Source: DATFQI01 sp963831105 | GTDB lineage: Bacteria > Actinomycetota > Thermoleophilia > Solirubrobacterales > Solirubrobacteraceae | NCBI GenBank assembly: GCA_963831105.1 | Contig: CAWHOS010000003.1 | Span: forward strand, 372,001 to 436,000 | Direction of reading: 5' to 3' | DNA: 64,000 nucleotides | Part shown: piece after piece, positions 53,435 through 61,361 of the stretch | Layout: the number at the start of each line of letters is the position of its first letter | Position numbering within the stretch: the stretch's first letter is position 1 | The notes under the pieces: model-generated | The model's database searches: none | Told to the model about the DNA's origin: nothing | Seen by the model: only the letters and a program-made list of their open reading frames with translations | Position numbers and translations under genes: made by a program

Positions 53435-53685
53435 TTGCCGACCGCCACCTTCCGCAGCGCGCGGGCGGCGTGCAGCACGCGCACGCCGGAGTCGTTGATC
53501 TGCCCGATGCCGCCGAGCTCGGCCGTCTGCGCGCGCACGACCTCGACGGCCTCCTCCGCGGTCCTCGCCTGCTTGGCGATCCGCGCCGCGAGCGACACGA
53601 TGACGAGCAGGATCGCCGCGGCGACGAGGATGACGACGACGCCGAGCACGATCCCCACCGTCCAGCCGGCAGCAGCCATCACCAT
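53431..53685 (-). CDS. Small membrane-protein cassette, member 1
   Basis: An 84-residue protein: MVMAAAGWTVGIVLGVVVIL leads a TM segment reaching about residue 33, then ARIAKQARTAEEAVEVVRAQ and GGIGQINDSGVRVLHAARALRKVAVGK. ATG 53685 is preceded by GGAGGAG. First gene of the operon behind the promoter at 53718-53746. Translational overlaps tie it to the next four ORFs. Function unknown. Confidence 0.8.
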   Translation of the reverse strand: MVMAAAGWTVGIVLGVVVILVAAAILLVIVSLAARIAKQARTAEEAVEVVRAQTAELGGIGQINDSGVRVLHAARALRKVAVGK

Positions 53686-53717
53686 CGCTGACCGACTCCT
53701 CCAACGGTCACCGGCCG

Positions 53718-53746
53718 AATCTACTTCCGCCGGGGAAAGTTGTCCA
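53718..53746 (-). promoter_or_regulatory. Predicted promoter of the membrane-cassette/cox operon
   Basis: On the minus strand TGGACA (53746-53741), a 17-bp spacer and TAGATT (53723-53718) make a near-consensus SigA-type promoter 33 bp before ATG 53685. It is flanked by inverted AACGGTC (53703-53709) and GACCGTT (53753-53759), which could be an operator around the promoter. Confidence 0.6.
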
Positions 53747-53805
53747 GTCACCGACCGTTCCCCCGGGTAGGTCGGTGGGTGACGGGGTATCTCCAGCCCT
53801 GGGAG

Positions 53806-54042
53806 ATGCCGGATCCGATCGACCACACCCTCGTGGCGGGGCTGCTGACCTCGCTCTCCGCGCGCACGCACGCCGAGACCGTCGTGCTGACCGCGCGCCT
53901 GCGCGAGGCCTGCTGGCCCGGAAGCGACGACAGCACGGACGCGCTCCTCCGGGAGTGGCTGCGCCTCGGCGGGCCCGGCGCCGACGTGCTGAAGACCGTC
54001 GGCTGCACCTGCCACACCGGCCGCTGCCGGGTCTGCAACTAG
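53806..54042 (+). CDS. Small Cys-rich-tail protein
   Basis: About 78 residues from ATG 53806 (in-frame GTG 53779 would give 87). DHTLVAGLLTSLSARTHAET and LREACWPGSDDSTDALLREW form helices, and the end is GCTCHTGRCRVCN, a CxCxxxxCxxC cluster fit for metal binding. It diverges from the cox operon over a 120-bp gap, so it could be a redox/metal-sensing regulator of it, but no DNA-binding domain is visible. Confidence 0.65.
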   Translation: MPDPIDHTLVAGLLTSLSARTHAETVVLTARLREACWPGSDDSTDALLREWLRLGGPGADVLKTVGCTCHTGRCRVCN

Positions 54043-54046
54043 GCGG

Positions 54047-55063
54047 CTAGGCGGCGAGCGGGCGCGCCTCGCCGAGCCCGAAGGCCTCGGCGATCAGCTC
54101 GTACGAGCGCCTGCGGGCGTCGTGGTCGTAGGTGATCGAGACCACGATCACCTCCTCGGCGTGGTAGTCGGCGGCGACCTGCTCGATCTCCGCGCGCACC
54201 CGGTCCGGCGTGCCGAGCACGAGCCGGCGGCCGACAGGCCGATCGAGCAGCCCCTCGCCCTTCAGGAAGCGCTCGGCCTTCTCCACGGGCGGCACCGGGA
54301 TCAGCCGGCCGCGGCGCAGCATCGCCATCGCCATCCGCGACGAGTACGCCAGCCGCTGCGCCTCCTCGTCGGTGTCGGCGGCGATCGCCCACACGGCGAC
54401 GGTGGCGCGCGGCGTCGGCAGCCGTTCCGACTCGGCGAAGCGCTCCCGGTAGAGCTTCGCGATGTCGACCCCGCCATCGGAGTTGATGAAGTCGGCGAAC
54501 GCGTAGGGCATGCCGAGGTCGGCGGCCCAGATCGCGCTCTGGGGCGAGGAGCCGAGCAGCCACGTCTCGGGGACCTCGGGCAGGCCCGGGAGCGCGGTGA
54601 GCCGCTTCAGCGGGTGGTCGTCGGGGAAGCGGTCCTCGAGGTAGGCCAGCAGCTCCGCGAGCTGGTCGAAGAAGTCGTCGGGCGGCGCTTGGCGGCGGTC
54701 GCGCTGGAGCACGTGCGTCGTCACGGGGTCGGTGCCGGAGGCGCGGCCGATGCCGAGGTCGATCCGCCCCGGGAACAGCCCGCTCAGCAGGCTGAAGCTC
54801 TCGGCGACCTTGAGCGGGCTGTAGTGCGGGAGCATCACGCCGCCGCTGCCGACCCGGATCCGCTCGGTGGCGGAGGCGATCGGGCCGATCAGGACCTCGG
54901 GCGCGGGCCCGGCGAGCATCCCGCCGCCGTGGTGCTCGGCCACCCAGTAGCGGTGGTAGCCCAGGCGGTCGGCGGCGCGGGCGAGATCGAGCGTGTTGCG
55001 CAGGGCCTGGGCGCCGGTCGAGCCCTCCGGGATCGGGGACTGGTCGAGCACGCTCAAGCGCAT
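54047..55063 (-). CDS. LLM-class flavin-dependent oxidoreductase
   Basis: A 338-residue luciferase-like monooxygenase: MRLSVLDQSPIPEGSTGAQA, ADRLGYHRYWVAEHHGGGMLA, VGSGGVMLPHYSPLKVAESF, LFPGRIDLGIGRASGTDP and LLGSSPQSAIWAADLGMPYAFADF. These are the F420/FMN-binding TIM-barrel marks of the group that includes LuxA-like proteins in MsuD/alkanal relatives. Substrate unknown. It diverges from the VOC gene at 55089 with a 25-bp gap. Confidence 0.92.
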   Translation of the reverse strand: MRLSVLDQSPIPEGSTGAQALRNTLDLARAADRLGYHRYWVAEHHGGGMLAGPAPEVLIGPIASATERIRVGSGGVMLPHYSPLKVAESFSLLSGLFPGRIDLGIGRASGTDPVTTHVLQRDRRQAPPDDFFDQLAELLAYLEDRFPDDHPLKRLTALPGLPEVPETWLLGSSPQSAIWAADLGMPYAFADFINSDGGVDIAKLYRERFAESERLPTPRATVAVWAIAADTDEEAQRLAYSSRMAMAMLRRGRLIPVPPVEKAERFLKGEGLLDRPVGRRLVLGTPDRVRAEIEQVAADYHAEEVIVVSITYDHDARRRSYELIAEAFGLGEARPLAA

Positions 55064-55088
55064 GCGCCCAGGATGGCAGGATGCCCGT

Positions 55089-55637
55089 ATGAGCACTCGC
55101 GAGCAGGGCAGCGTCGAGCCGGTCGAGGCCGCTCCACGCGCCATCGACCCCGGCGTGCGGATCGGGCACGTCCACCTGCGCACCGCCGACATCGACCGCG
55201 TGAAGGCCTTCTACTGCGGCGTGCTCGGCTTCGACGTCGTCGCCGAGGCGCGCGACGTCCCGGGCTGGGGGACGACCGGCGACATCCTCTTCGTCTCCGC
55301 CGGCGGCTATCACCACCACCTCGGCTTCAACACCTGGAAGTCGGCGGGCGGCGGGCCGCAGCCCGACGGCGTCGCGGGCCTGCACCACGTCGCGCTCAAC
55401 TACCCGACGCGCGCCGGCCTCGCCGACGCGGTGCGCCGCCTGCAGGAGGCCGGCGTCCCGCTGCGCCAGCTCTCCGACCACGGCACGCACGAGGCCGTCT
55501 ACCTGTCGGACCCCGACGGCAACGACCTCGAGCTCGCGTGGGACCGGCCGGTCGAGCAGTGGCCGGTCGACGAGCAGGGCCACGCTCAGCCGATCTTCGG
55601 CGACCTCGACCTCGACGACCTGCTCACGGAGCGCTGA
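55089..55637 (+). CDS. VOC-family (glyoxalase/dioxygenase) protein
   Basis: A 182-residue single-module vicinal-oxygen-chelate protein: IGHVHLRTADIDRVKAFYCGVLGFDVVAEAR, FVSAGGYHHHLGFNTW, LHHVALNYPTRAGLADAV and EAVYLSDPDGNDLELAWDRP. Metal ligands would be the His in GHVHL, the HHH cluster and the Glu in LEL. Similar to the second half of the next, convergent gene, with which it overlaps by 14 nt. Confidence 0.88.
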   Translation: MSTREQGSVEPVEAAPRAIDPGVRIGHVHLRTADIDRVKAFYCGVLGFDVVAEARDVPGWGTTGDILFVSAGGYHHHLGFNTWKSAGGGPQPDGVAGLHHVALNYPTRAGLADAVRRLQEAGVPLRQLSDHGTHEAVYLSDPDGNDLELAWDRPVEQWPVDEQGHAQPIFGDLDLDDLLTER

Positions 55638-56445
55638 CGAAGCGCACCGCGTTCCCCCAGGGGTCCGCGGTCAGCCCGCCGTCGCGCGCGACGCCCGCCG
55701 CGTCGAGCCGTCCGAGCAGCTCGCCCAGCCCGGCCTCGGGCAGCACCACGGTCCACTCGCGCAGCCCGACCGTGCCGGGCGGGGCCGGCGGGACGCCCGC
55801 CCCGCGCCAGACGTTGAAGCCGAGGTGATGGTGGTAGCCGCCTGCCGAGACGAACGCGGCGCTCGCCAGCAGCGCCTGGACCTCGAAGCCGACGACGTCG
55901 CGGTAGAAGGCGAGGCCGCGCTCGATCTCGCCGACGTGCAGGTGGAGGTGGCCGATGGAGAGCGCGGGTTCGGCCTGGCGCTGCGGCTCCTCGCCGGCGA
56001 CGAGGCCGATCAGCCCGGGCATGTCGAGCGGCTCGGGGCGCAGGTCGCCCCAGTCGGCCGGCCAGGCCTCCTTCGGGCGGTCGGCGGCCAGCTCGAGCCC
56101 GTTGCCGTCCGGGTCGGGCAGGTAGATGGCCTCCGAGATCCCGTGGTCCGACGCGCCCTGGACGTAGGTGCCGGTGCTCGCCAGGCGGACGAGCGCGCGG
56201 GCCAGCTCCTCCCGGCTCGGGTGCAGCAGCGCCACGTGGTAGAGCCCGGCGTGGCGCCCGGCCTCCTTCGCGAACGGCGCCCCGTGGAGCACCAGCAGGT
56301 CCTCGCCGCCCGCGCCGAGCGCCGCGACGTCGCCCTCGCGCGCGTGCTGGCGCAGCCCGATCGCGTCCTGGTAGAAGCCGACGGAGCGGTCGAGGTCGGT
56401 GACCGTGAGGTGGACCGGGCCGAGTCGCGTACTTGAAGGCAACAT
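55624..56445 (-). CDS. Two-domain VOC protein, catechol-2,3-dioxygenase-like (CatE type)
   Basis: A 273-residue protein with two VOC modules. Module 1: GPVHLTVTDLDRSVGFYQDAIGL, LYHVALLHPSREELARAL, SEAIYLPDPDGNGLELAADRP. Module 2: IGHLHLHVGEIERGLAFYRDVVGFEV, FVSAGGYHHHLGFNVW. Layout matches CatE/YfiE-type ring-cleaving dioxygenases. Module 2 shares SAGGYHHHLGFN with the neighbouring gene at 55089, suggesting local duplication. Confidence 0.88.
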   Translation of the reverse strand: MLPSSTRLGPVHLTVTDLDRSVGFYQDAIGLRQHAREGDVAALGAGGEDLLVLHGAPFAKEAGRHAGLYHVALLHPSREELARALVRLASTGTYVQGASDHGISEAIYLPDPDGNGLELAADRPKEAWPADWGDLRPEPLDMPGLIGLVAGEEPQRQAEPALSIGHLHLHVGEIERGLAFYRDVVGFEVQALLASAAFVSAGGYHHHLGFNVWRGAGVPPAPPGTVGLREWTVVLPEAGLGELLGRLDAAGVARDGGLTADPWGNAVRFVSAP

Positions 56446-56460
56446 AAGGGGACAGGCCCT

Positions 56461-57489
56461 TTAGGTTCGGGCCGCGATCGCGATCGCGGCGGCGAACGCG
56501 TCGACGTCCTCCGGGCGCGTGTCGTGGGCGCACATCCAGCGCACCTCGCCCGTGTGCTCGTCCCAGGTGTAGAAGCCCCATTCCGCCTGCAGGCGCTCCG
56601 CCACGCCGGGCGGGAGCACCGCGAAGACGACGTTGGCCTGGACGCGCTGGGTGATGCGGACGCCGTCGGCGCCCTCGAGTGCGGCCGCCAGCCGCGCCGC
56701 CATCGCGTTGGCGTGCCCCGCCGCGCGGCGCCACAGCTCGTCCGCGAGCAGCGCCTCGAACTGCGCCGCGAGGTAGCGCATCTTCGACGCGAGCTGCATC
56801 GACTGCTTGCGCAGGTAGGGCAGCGCGCCCTCGAGCCCCTCGCCGAGCAGCACGACCGCCTCGCCGAGCATCAGCCCGGCCTTCGTGCCGCCGAAGGAGA
56901 CGACGTCGGCGCCCACGTCGGTCGTGATCGCCCGCAGCGGCACGTCGAGCGCGGCGGCCGCGTTGGCCAGCCGGGCGCCGTCGACGTGCAGCCGCATGCC
57001 GTGGCCGTGCGCGTGGTCGGCGAGCGCGCGCAGCTCCTCCGGCGTGTAGAGCGTGCCGTTCTCGGTCGACTGCGTGACCGAGACCACCCCGGGCTGGATC
57101 GCGTGCTCATCGCCGATCCGCGCGATCCACGGCTCGACGAGCTCGGGCGTGAGCTTGCCGTCCGGCGTCGCGACCGGCAGCAGCTTGAACCCCCCGACGC
57201 GCTCGGGAGCGCCGCCCTCGTCCACGTTGAGGTGCGCGCCCTCCGCGCACACGACGCCCTGCCACGGCTGCAGCAGCGCGCGCAGGGAGACGACGTTGGC
57301 GCCCGTGCCGTTGAGGACGAGGAACGCGTGGGCGTGCTCGCCGAACTCTCGTCGCAGCAGAGCCTGGACACGCGCGGAGACGGAGTCGGCTCCGTAGGCG
57401 GGCTCGTGGCCTGTGTTGACGGCGCTGATGGCCTCGATGACCTCGGGCAGGACGGGGGCGTAGTTGTCCGAGTTGAAGTACGCGCGCAT
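56461..57489 (-). CDS. ltaE: Low-specificity L-threonine aldolase
   Basis: A 342-residue fold-type I PLP enzyme that cleaves threonine and allo-threonine to glycine and acetaldehyde. FNSDNYAPVLPEVIEAIS, AYGADSVSARVQALLRREFG, VLNGTGANVVSL, HVDGARLANAAAAL and the PLP lysine in VVSFGGTKAGLMLGEAVV are typical. It starts at ATG 57489 beside a large inverted-repeat element. Confidence 0.93.
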   Translation of the reverse strand: MRAYFNSDNYAPVLPEVIEAISAVNTGHEPAYGADSVSARVQALLRREFGEHAHAFLVLNGTGANVVSLRALLQPWQGVVCAEGAHLNVDEGGAPERVGGFKLLPVATPDGKLTPELVEPWIARIGDEHAIQPGVVSVTQSTENGTLYTPEELRALADHAHGHGMRLHVDGARLANAAAALDVPLRAITTDVGADVVSFGGTKAGLMLGEAVVLLGEGLEGALPYLRKQSMQLASKMRYLAAQFEALLADELWRRAAGHANAMAARLAAALEGADGVRITQRVQANVVFAVLPPGVAERLQAEWGFYTWDEHTGEVRWMCAHDTRPEDVDAFAAAIAIAART

Positions 57490-57510
57490 GTCGGTGGCGA
57501 CGATAACCGC

Positions 57511-57833
57511 GGCCGGCTGGCGCCGTGTGCCGGCTGGGTGGTGCGGGGCGTTGGAACGGCTGGCTGGGTAGGGGGAGGTGGTGTCGCCCGCGGCGCCTGC
57601 TCCGGGCCGCCACTAACAGCGAGGTGCTCGAAGCTCCCGCTGAGCGGGAGCCATCGTCCCGTCGTTTCGCGGCCGGAAACGCCGGGTCGATTGATCACGC
57701 TGAGCGGGAGCCAGACGACCCGCGCTGTAGATGACGCGAGGGGACCGAGGGCGCGGGCCACTCCCCCTCCCCCCTACCCAGCCGCCGTTCAAGACGCCAC
57801 GCACCACTACGCGGCACAAAGGCGCCAGCCGAC
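57511..57833. repeat. Large imperfect inverted-repeat element with internal hairpin and direct repeats
   Basis: The arms (about 57511-57598 and 57748-57833) are imperfect reverse complements over roughly 85 bp. The best core is CTGGGTAGGGGGAGG on the left against CCTCCCCCCTACCCAG on the right, with GTGGTGCG and GGCTGGCGCC blocks outside. Inside are two 16-bp direct repeats CGCTGAGCGGGAGCCA (57638-57653 and 57698-57713, 60 bp apart); the first forms GCTCCCGC-TGA-GCGGGAGC. Almost all of the 436-bp gap between threonine aldolase and the MFS gene is this element. I see no coding gene in it. Confidence 0.7.
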
Positions 57834-57840
57834 GTAAGAC

Positions 57841-57897
57841 GTCCGAAACGGACCGGGCAGTCCGGATCGTTGCTACGATGCGGACCCTTCGGTCCGT
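57841..57897 (+). promoter_or_regulatory. Promoter with paired palindromes before the MFS-TetR operon
   Basis: GTCCG-AAA-CGGAC (57841-57853) and CGGACC-CTTC-GGTCCG (57881-57896) share the same half-site and flank a TACGAT -10-like box (57874-57879). The arms GAAACGGACC and GGTCCGTTTC also form a longer inverted pair. This is the expected arrangement for repression by the TetR protein encoded in the operon. Confidence 0.65.
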
Positions 57898-57925
57898 TTC
57901 ACCCTCTCGAAAGGCTCCTCCCGCC

Positions 57926-59371
57926 GTGACACCGGCCCTCGCCGACCGGCCGCACCCCATGCGGTCCCTGCTGATCCTGAGCGTCGCCGCGCTGGCGTTC
58001 GCGCTCGCCCAGACCACGCTGATCCCGGCCCTCGGCGAGCTCGCCCAGGAGCTCGACACCGACGCGAGCGGCGTCGCGTGGACGCTCACGGGCTACCTGC
58101 TCTCGGCCGCGGTCTGCACGCCGATCTTCGGGCGCCTGGGCGACATGTTCGGCAAGCGCCGGCTGCTGGTGATCTCGCTCGGCGTGTTCGCCGCGGGCTC
58201 GGTCGTGGCGGCGCTGGCGCACTCGCTCAACCTGCTGGTGGCCGGCCGCGTGCTGCAGGGCGCCGGCGGCGGCATCTTCCCGCTCTGCTTCGCGATCATC
58301 CGCGACGAGTTCCCGCGCGAGAAGGTCTCCTCGAGCATCGGCCTGATCTCGGCGACCTTCGGCATCGGCGGTGGCGCCGGCCTGATCATCGGCGGCGTGC
58401 TCGTCGACGGGGCCTCGTATCACTGGATCTTCTGGCTCGGCGCCGCCATGGCCGCCGCGGCCGCCGTGCTCACGCAGCTGATGATCCCCGAGTCCCCCAA
58501 CCGCCAGCCCGGCCGGATCGACCTGCGCGGGGCCGCGGTGCTGGCGCTCGGCCTCACCCTGCCGCTGCTGGCGATCGCCCGTGCCAACGCGTGGGGCTGG
58601 GGGAGCGCCCGCACGCTCGTCCTGCTCGCCGCCGGCGTCGTGATCCTCGCGGGCTGGGTCGCGCTGCAGAAGCGCACCGAGCAGCCGCTCGCCGACGTCG
58701 AGCTGCTCGCGCGTCCGCCCGTGCTGATGACGAACATCGCGACGCTGCTCGTCGGCTTCGGCATGTTCGGCTCCTTCATCCTGATCCCGCAGCTCGCCGA
58801 GGCGCCCATCTCGACGGGCTACGGCTTCGGCCTGGACGCCACCGGCGCCGGCCTGTTGATGCTCCCCGGCGCGCTCGTGATGCTGGTCGCCGGCCCGATC
58901 GCCGGCCGGCTCGTGACCCGCTTCGGCGGCAAGGTGCCGCTCTCGCTGGGCGCGTTCGTCTCGGCGACGGGCCTGCTGCTGATGGCCGTCGACCACGGCA
59001 CGCAGGGCGCGATGCTCGCGTGGAACATCGTGCTCTCGATCGGCATCGGGCTCGCATTCGCCGCGATGCCGAACCTGATCTTCGACGCCGTGCCGCAGTC
59101 CGAGACCGGCGAGGCGACCGGCTTCAACACGCTGGTGCGCTCGGTCGGCGCGTCGCTGGGCTCGCAGGTCGCGGCCGCCGTGCTCACCGGCAGCGTCGTG
59201 GCGGGCGCCGTGCTCCCGTCCGACGCCGGCTACACGACCGCCTTCCTCGTCTCGGCCGTGATCGCCGTGGTCGCCGGGTTCGTGTCGCTGGCGATCCCGC
59301 GCACCGGTGGCCACGAGCCCGTGACCGCACGGCCGGCGCGCGCCCCCGAGCCGGCGTACGCCGAGCGATGA
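57926..59371 (+). CDS. MFS multidrug exporter, DHA2 family
   Basis: A protein of about 481 residues with 14 predicted TM helices. TM1 region LSVAALAFALAQTTLIPALGELAQEL, motif A GRLGDMFGKRRLLVISLG, motif C-like FGIGGGAGLIIGGVLVDG. GTG 57926 is chosen because the likely transcript starts near 57885; ATG 57959 is also possible. It overlaps the TetR gene by ATGA and is preceded by paired operators, so it is an efflux pump under local TetR control. Confidence 0.9.
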   Translation: MTPALADRPHPMRSLLILSVAALAFALAQTTLIPALGELAQELDTDASGVAWTLTGYLLSAAVCTPIFGRLGDMFGKRRLLVISLGVFAAGSVVAALAHSLNLLVAGRVLQGAGGGIFPLCFAIIRDEFPREKVSSSIGLISATFGIGGGAGLIIGGVLVDGASYHWIFWLGAAMAAAAAVLTQLMIPESPNRQPGRIDLRGAAVLALGLTLPLLAIARANAWGWGSARTLVLLAAGVVILAGWVALQKRTEQPLADVELLARPPVLMTNIATLLVGFGMFGSFILIPQLAEAPISTGYGFGLDATGAGLLMLPGALVMLVAGPIAGRLVTRFGGKVPLSLGAFVSATGLLLMAVDHGTQGAMLAWNIVLSIGIGLAFAAMPNLIFDAVPQSETGEATGFNTLVRSVGASLGSQVAAAVLTGSVVAGAVLPSDAGYTTAFLVSAVIAVVAGFVSLAIPRTGGHEPVTARPARAPEPAYAER

Positions 59372-59928
59372 GCGCCGCACCCCGCACCCGCGCCGACGCC
59401 GTCCGCAACTACGAGCGCGTCCTCTCCGCCGCCTCCGAGGTGCTGGCGGAGAAGGGCGCCGAGGCGGGCGTCCCCGAGATCGCCGCGCGCGCCGGCGTCG
59501 GCAAGGGCACGGTCTACCGCTGCTTCCCGACCAAGGACCACCTCGTCTCGGCCGTCGTGCTCGAGCGGCTGCGCTGGTTCACCGAACGTGCCCGGGCGGC
59601 GGCCGAGCGCCCCGACGCCTGGCAGGCGTTCGCCGACCTGCTGCTGGACTCCGCCGAGCGCCAGGCGCGCGACTGCTCGTTCTCCGCCGGGCTCGCGCAC
59701 GAGTCCGCGCTGCCCGAGATCACGGCGGCGCGCGTGGCGATGTACGAGGCGATCGACGAGCTGATGGCCCGCGCCCAGGCCGCCGGGGACATGCGCGAGG
59801 GCGTCACCAGCCGGGACGTCAAGGTGCTGTTCGGCGGGACGGCGCAGATGCTGCGCGCCGAGGGCAACCGCGACCCCGCCGTCTGGCGGCGCTACGCGGA
59901 TCTCGTCGCCGGCGCCCTGCGCGCATGA
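59368..59928 (+). CDS. TetR-family transcriptional regulator
   Basis: A 186-residue repressor: N-terminal helix-turn-helix (YERVLSAASEVLAEKGAEAGVPEIAARAGVGKGTVYRCFPTKDHLVSAVV), then a helical ligand domain of the SBDT/TetR_C type (WQAFADLLLDSAERQARDCSFSAGLA). It is coupled by ATGA both to the exporter before it and the FCD-like gene after it. It should bind the GGACC/GGTCC palindromes at 57841-57897. Confidence 0.92.
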   Translation: MSAAPRTRADAVRNYERVLSAASEVLAEKGAEAGVPEIAARAGVGKGTVYRCFPTKDHLVSAVVLERLRWFTERARAAAERPDAWQAFADLLLDSAERQARDCSFSAGLAHESALPEITAARVAMYEAIDELMARAQAAGDMREGVTSRDVKVLFGGTAQMLRAEGNRDPAVWRRYADLVAGALRA

Positions 59929-60394
59929 CTGCACTCTGGGACAATCGGAGCGTGGACTCCGATTCCCACACAGAGGAGGCGTTCGCGCGCGAGGTGCGGG
60001 AGCTGTACCCCGCCGTGCTGATGCTCGAGGCGACGGCTATCCTGCACGCGCCGCCGTACGACGCGGACGTCGATCGCGCGCCTGCGCGACGCGAACGCGG
60101 AGCTGCTGGCCGCCGCCGACGCGGAGGCCGGCGCTCGCGCCGACGACCTCTTCCACGAGCGGCTGACCGAGAACTGCGGCAACGAGTGAGCTGCTCGGCG
60201 TGGTGCGCCCGATGCGCGAGCAGCTGATGACCTACGAGCGCAAGTACTTCTCCACGGCGGAGCGGCGCGAGCGCTCGGCCGAACAGCACGGCGCGATCAT
60301 CGACGCGCTCGAGGCCGGCGACCACGAGCGGGCGGCGGCGCTCGTGCGCGAGAACTTCACTACGGCGCTACCGGAGCCGAGCGGCCGCGCCTGA
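59925..60394 (+). pseudogene. FCD-domain (GntR-type ligand domain) protein without HTH, two frameshifts
   Basis: Read across three frames it gives about 155 residues of an all-helical FCD domain: EVRELYPAVLMLEATAILHA, IARLRDANAELLAAADAEAG, DDLFHERLTENCGNE, then ELLGVVRPMREQLMTYERKYF and EQHGAIIDALEAGDHERAAALVRENF. One extra base near 60072 (GTCGATCGCG) and one near 60187 (GAGTGAGCTG) break it. The usual winged helix in front is missing, so even repaired it is a stand-alone sensor domain, coupled to TetR by ATGA. Confidence 0.75.
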
Positions 60395-60409
60395 CCGACC
60401 GCCCCGGGG

Positions 60410-61361
60410 CTAGCCACCCGCAGCGGCGAGCCCGACCTGGACCGCCGCCAGCACGATCCCGACCCACAGCAGCGTCGCCAGCGCGACGTGGACCCACACC
60501 ATCTCGGCCGGCACCTCGAGCTGGTACTGGACGAGCCCGAGCACGCCCTGGAGCGCCATCAGCAGGCACACGCGCGGCAGCCGGTGCACGAGCGCGGCGT
60601 CGGCGTCGCGCCGCCGCGCGACCCACCAGGCCGCGATCGCGAGCACGCCCGAGCGCGGCGGCCAGCGCGCCATGGCGGTCGACCAGCCAGCCGACCGTGT
60701 CCGCGCCCTTGAACGCCAGCCGCTCGACGACGTCGCCGGTGCCCGAGCCGCCCGCGTGCGGCCCGGCGGCGGTCGCGGCGGTGCCCGCGAACAGCGTCAC
60801 GCCCGCCGAGCGCGAACAGCGCCCAGACCCAGCGCGCCACCACCAGGTCCCCCGCCCGCTCGCCCGGCGTGCCACGCCGGCCGCGCGCGCCACGACGAGC
60901 GCGCCGGCGGCGACGAGGATCACCATCGACAGCGCGAAGTGGGCCATCACCCAGCCCGGCGCGAGCCCGTAGAGCACGGTCAGCCCGCCCATCACGGCCT
61001 GGCCGAGCACGCCGGGCGGCAGCAGCGCGGCGAGCAGCGCGAGGTCGCGGCGGAACGGCCGGCGCGCGAACGCGAGCACGAAGGCCGCGACCGCGCTGAT
61101 CCCGACGATGCTCGTGAGCATCCGGTTGCCGAACTCGATGTAGGAGTGCGTTCCCAGCTCCGGCGTGAGCCGCCCGTCCTCGTAGCAGTTGGGCCAGTCC
61201 GGGCAGCCGAGGCCGGAGCCCGTGACCCGCACGGCCGCGCCGGTGAAGACGATCAGCACGAGCGTGCCCATCGCGACGCTCGCGACGAGGAAGTACTGCT
61301 GCGGCGTCAGGGAGATCCGGCGGACGCGGCGGACGAGGCGCTTCACCATCTTGGCGGTCAT
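60410..61361 (-). pseudogene. ctaA: Heme a synthase (CtaA/Cox15), three frameshifts (probably intact in the organism)
   Basis: The parts join to a protein of about 316 residues with eight TM helices: FTGAAVRVTGSGLGCPDWPNCY (heme-site His region and Cys pair), HSYIEFGNRMLTSIVG, VMAHFALSMVILVAAG, AFKGADTVGWLVDRHGALAA, LQGVLGLVQYQLEVPAEMVWVHVALATLLW. Frames change near 60868 (one base missing), 60805 (one extra G) and 60647 (one extra G). CtaA oxidises heme o to heme a for cytochrome oxidase. Overlaps the upstream gene by ATGA. Confidence 0.85.

Noticed and set aside
57490..57730. Small open frames inside the inverted-repeat element
   Set aside because: They follow the repeat sequence, have no ribosome sites and show no protein-like composition.
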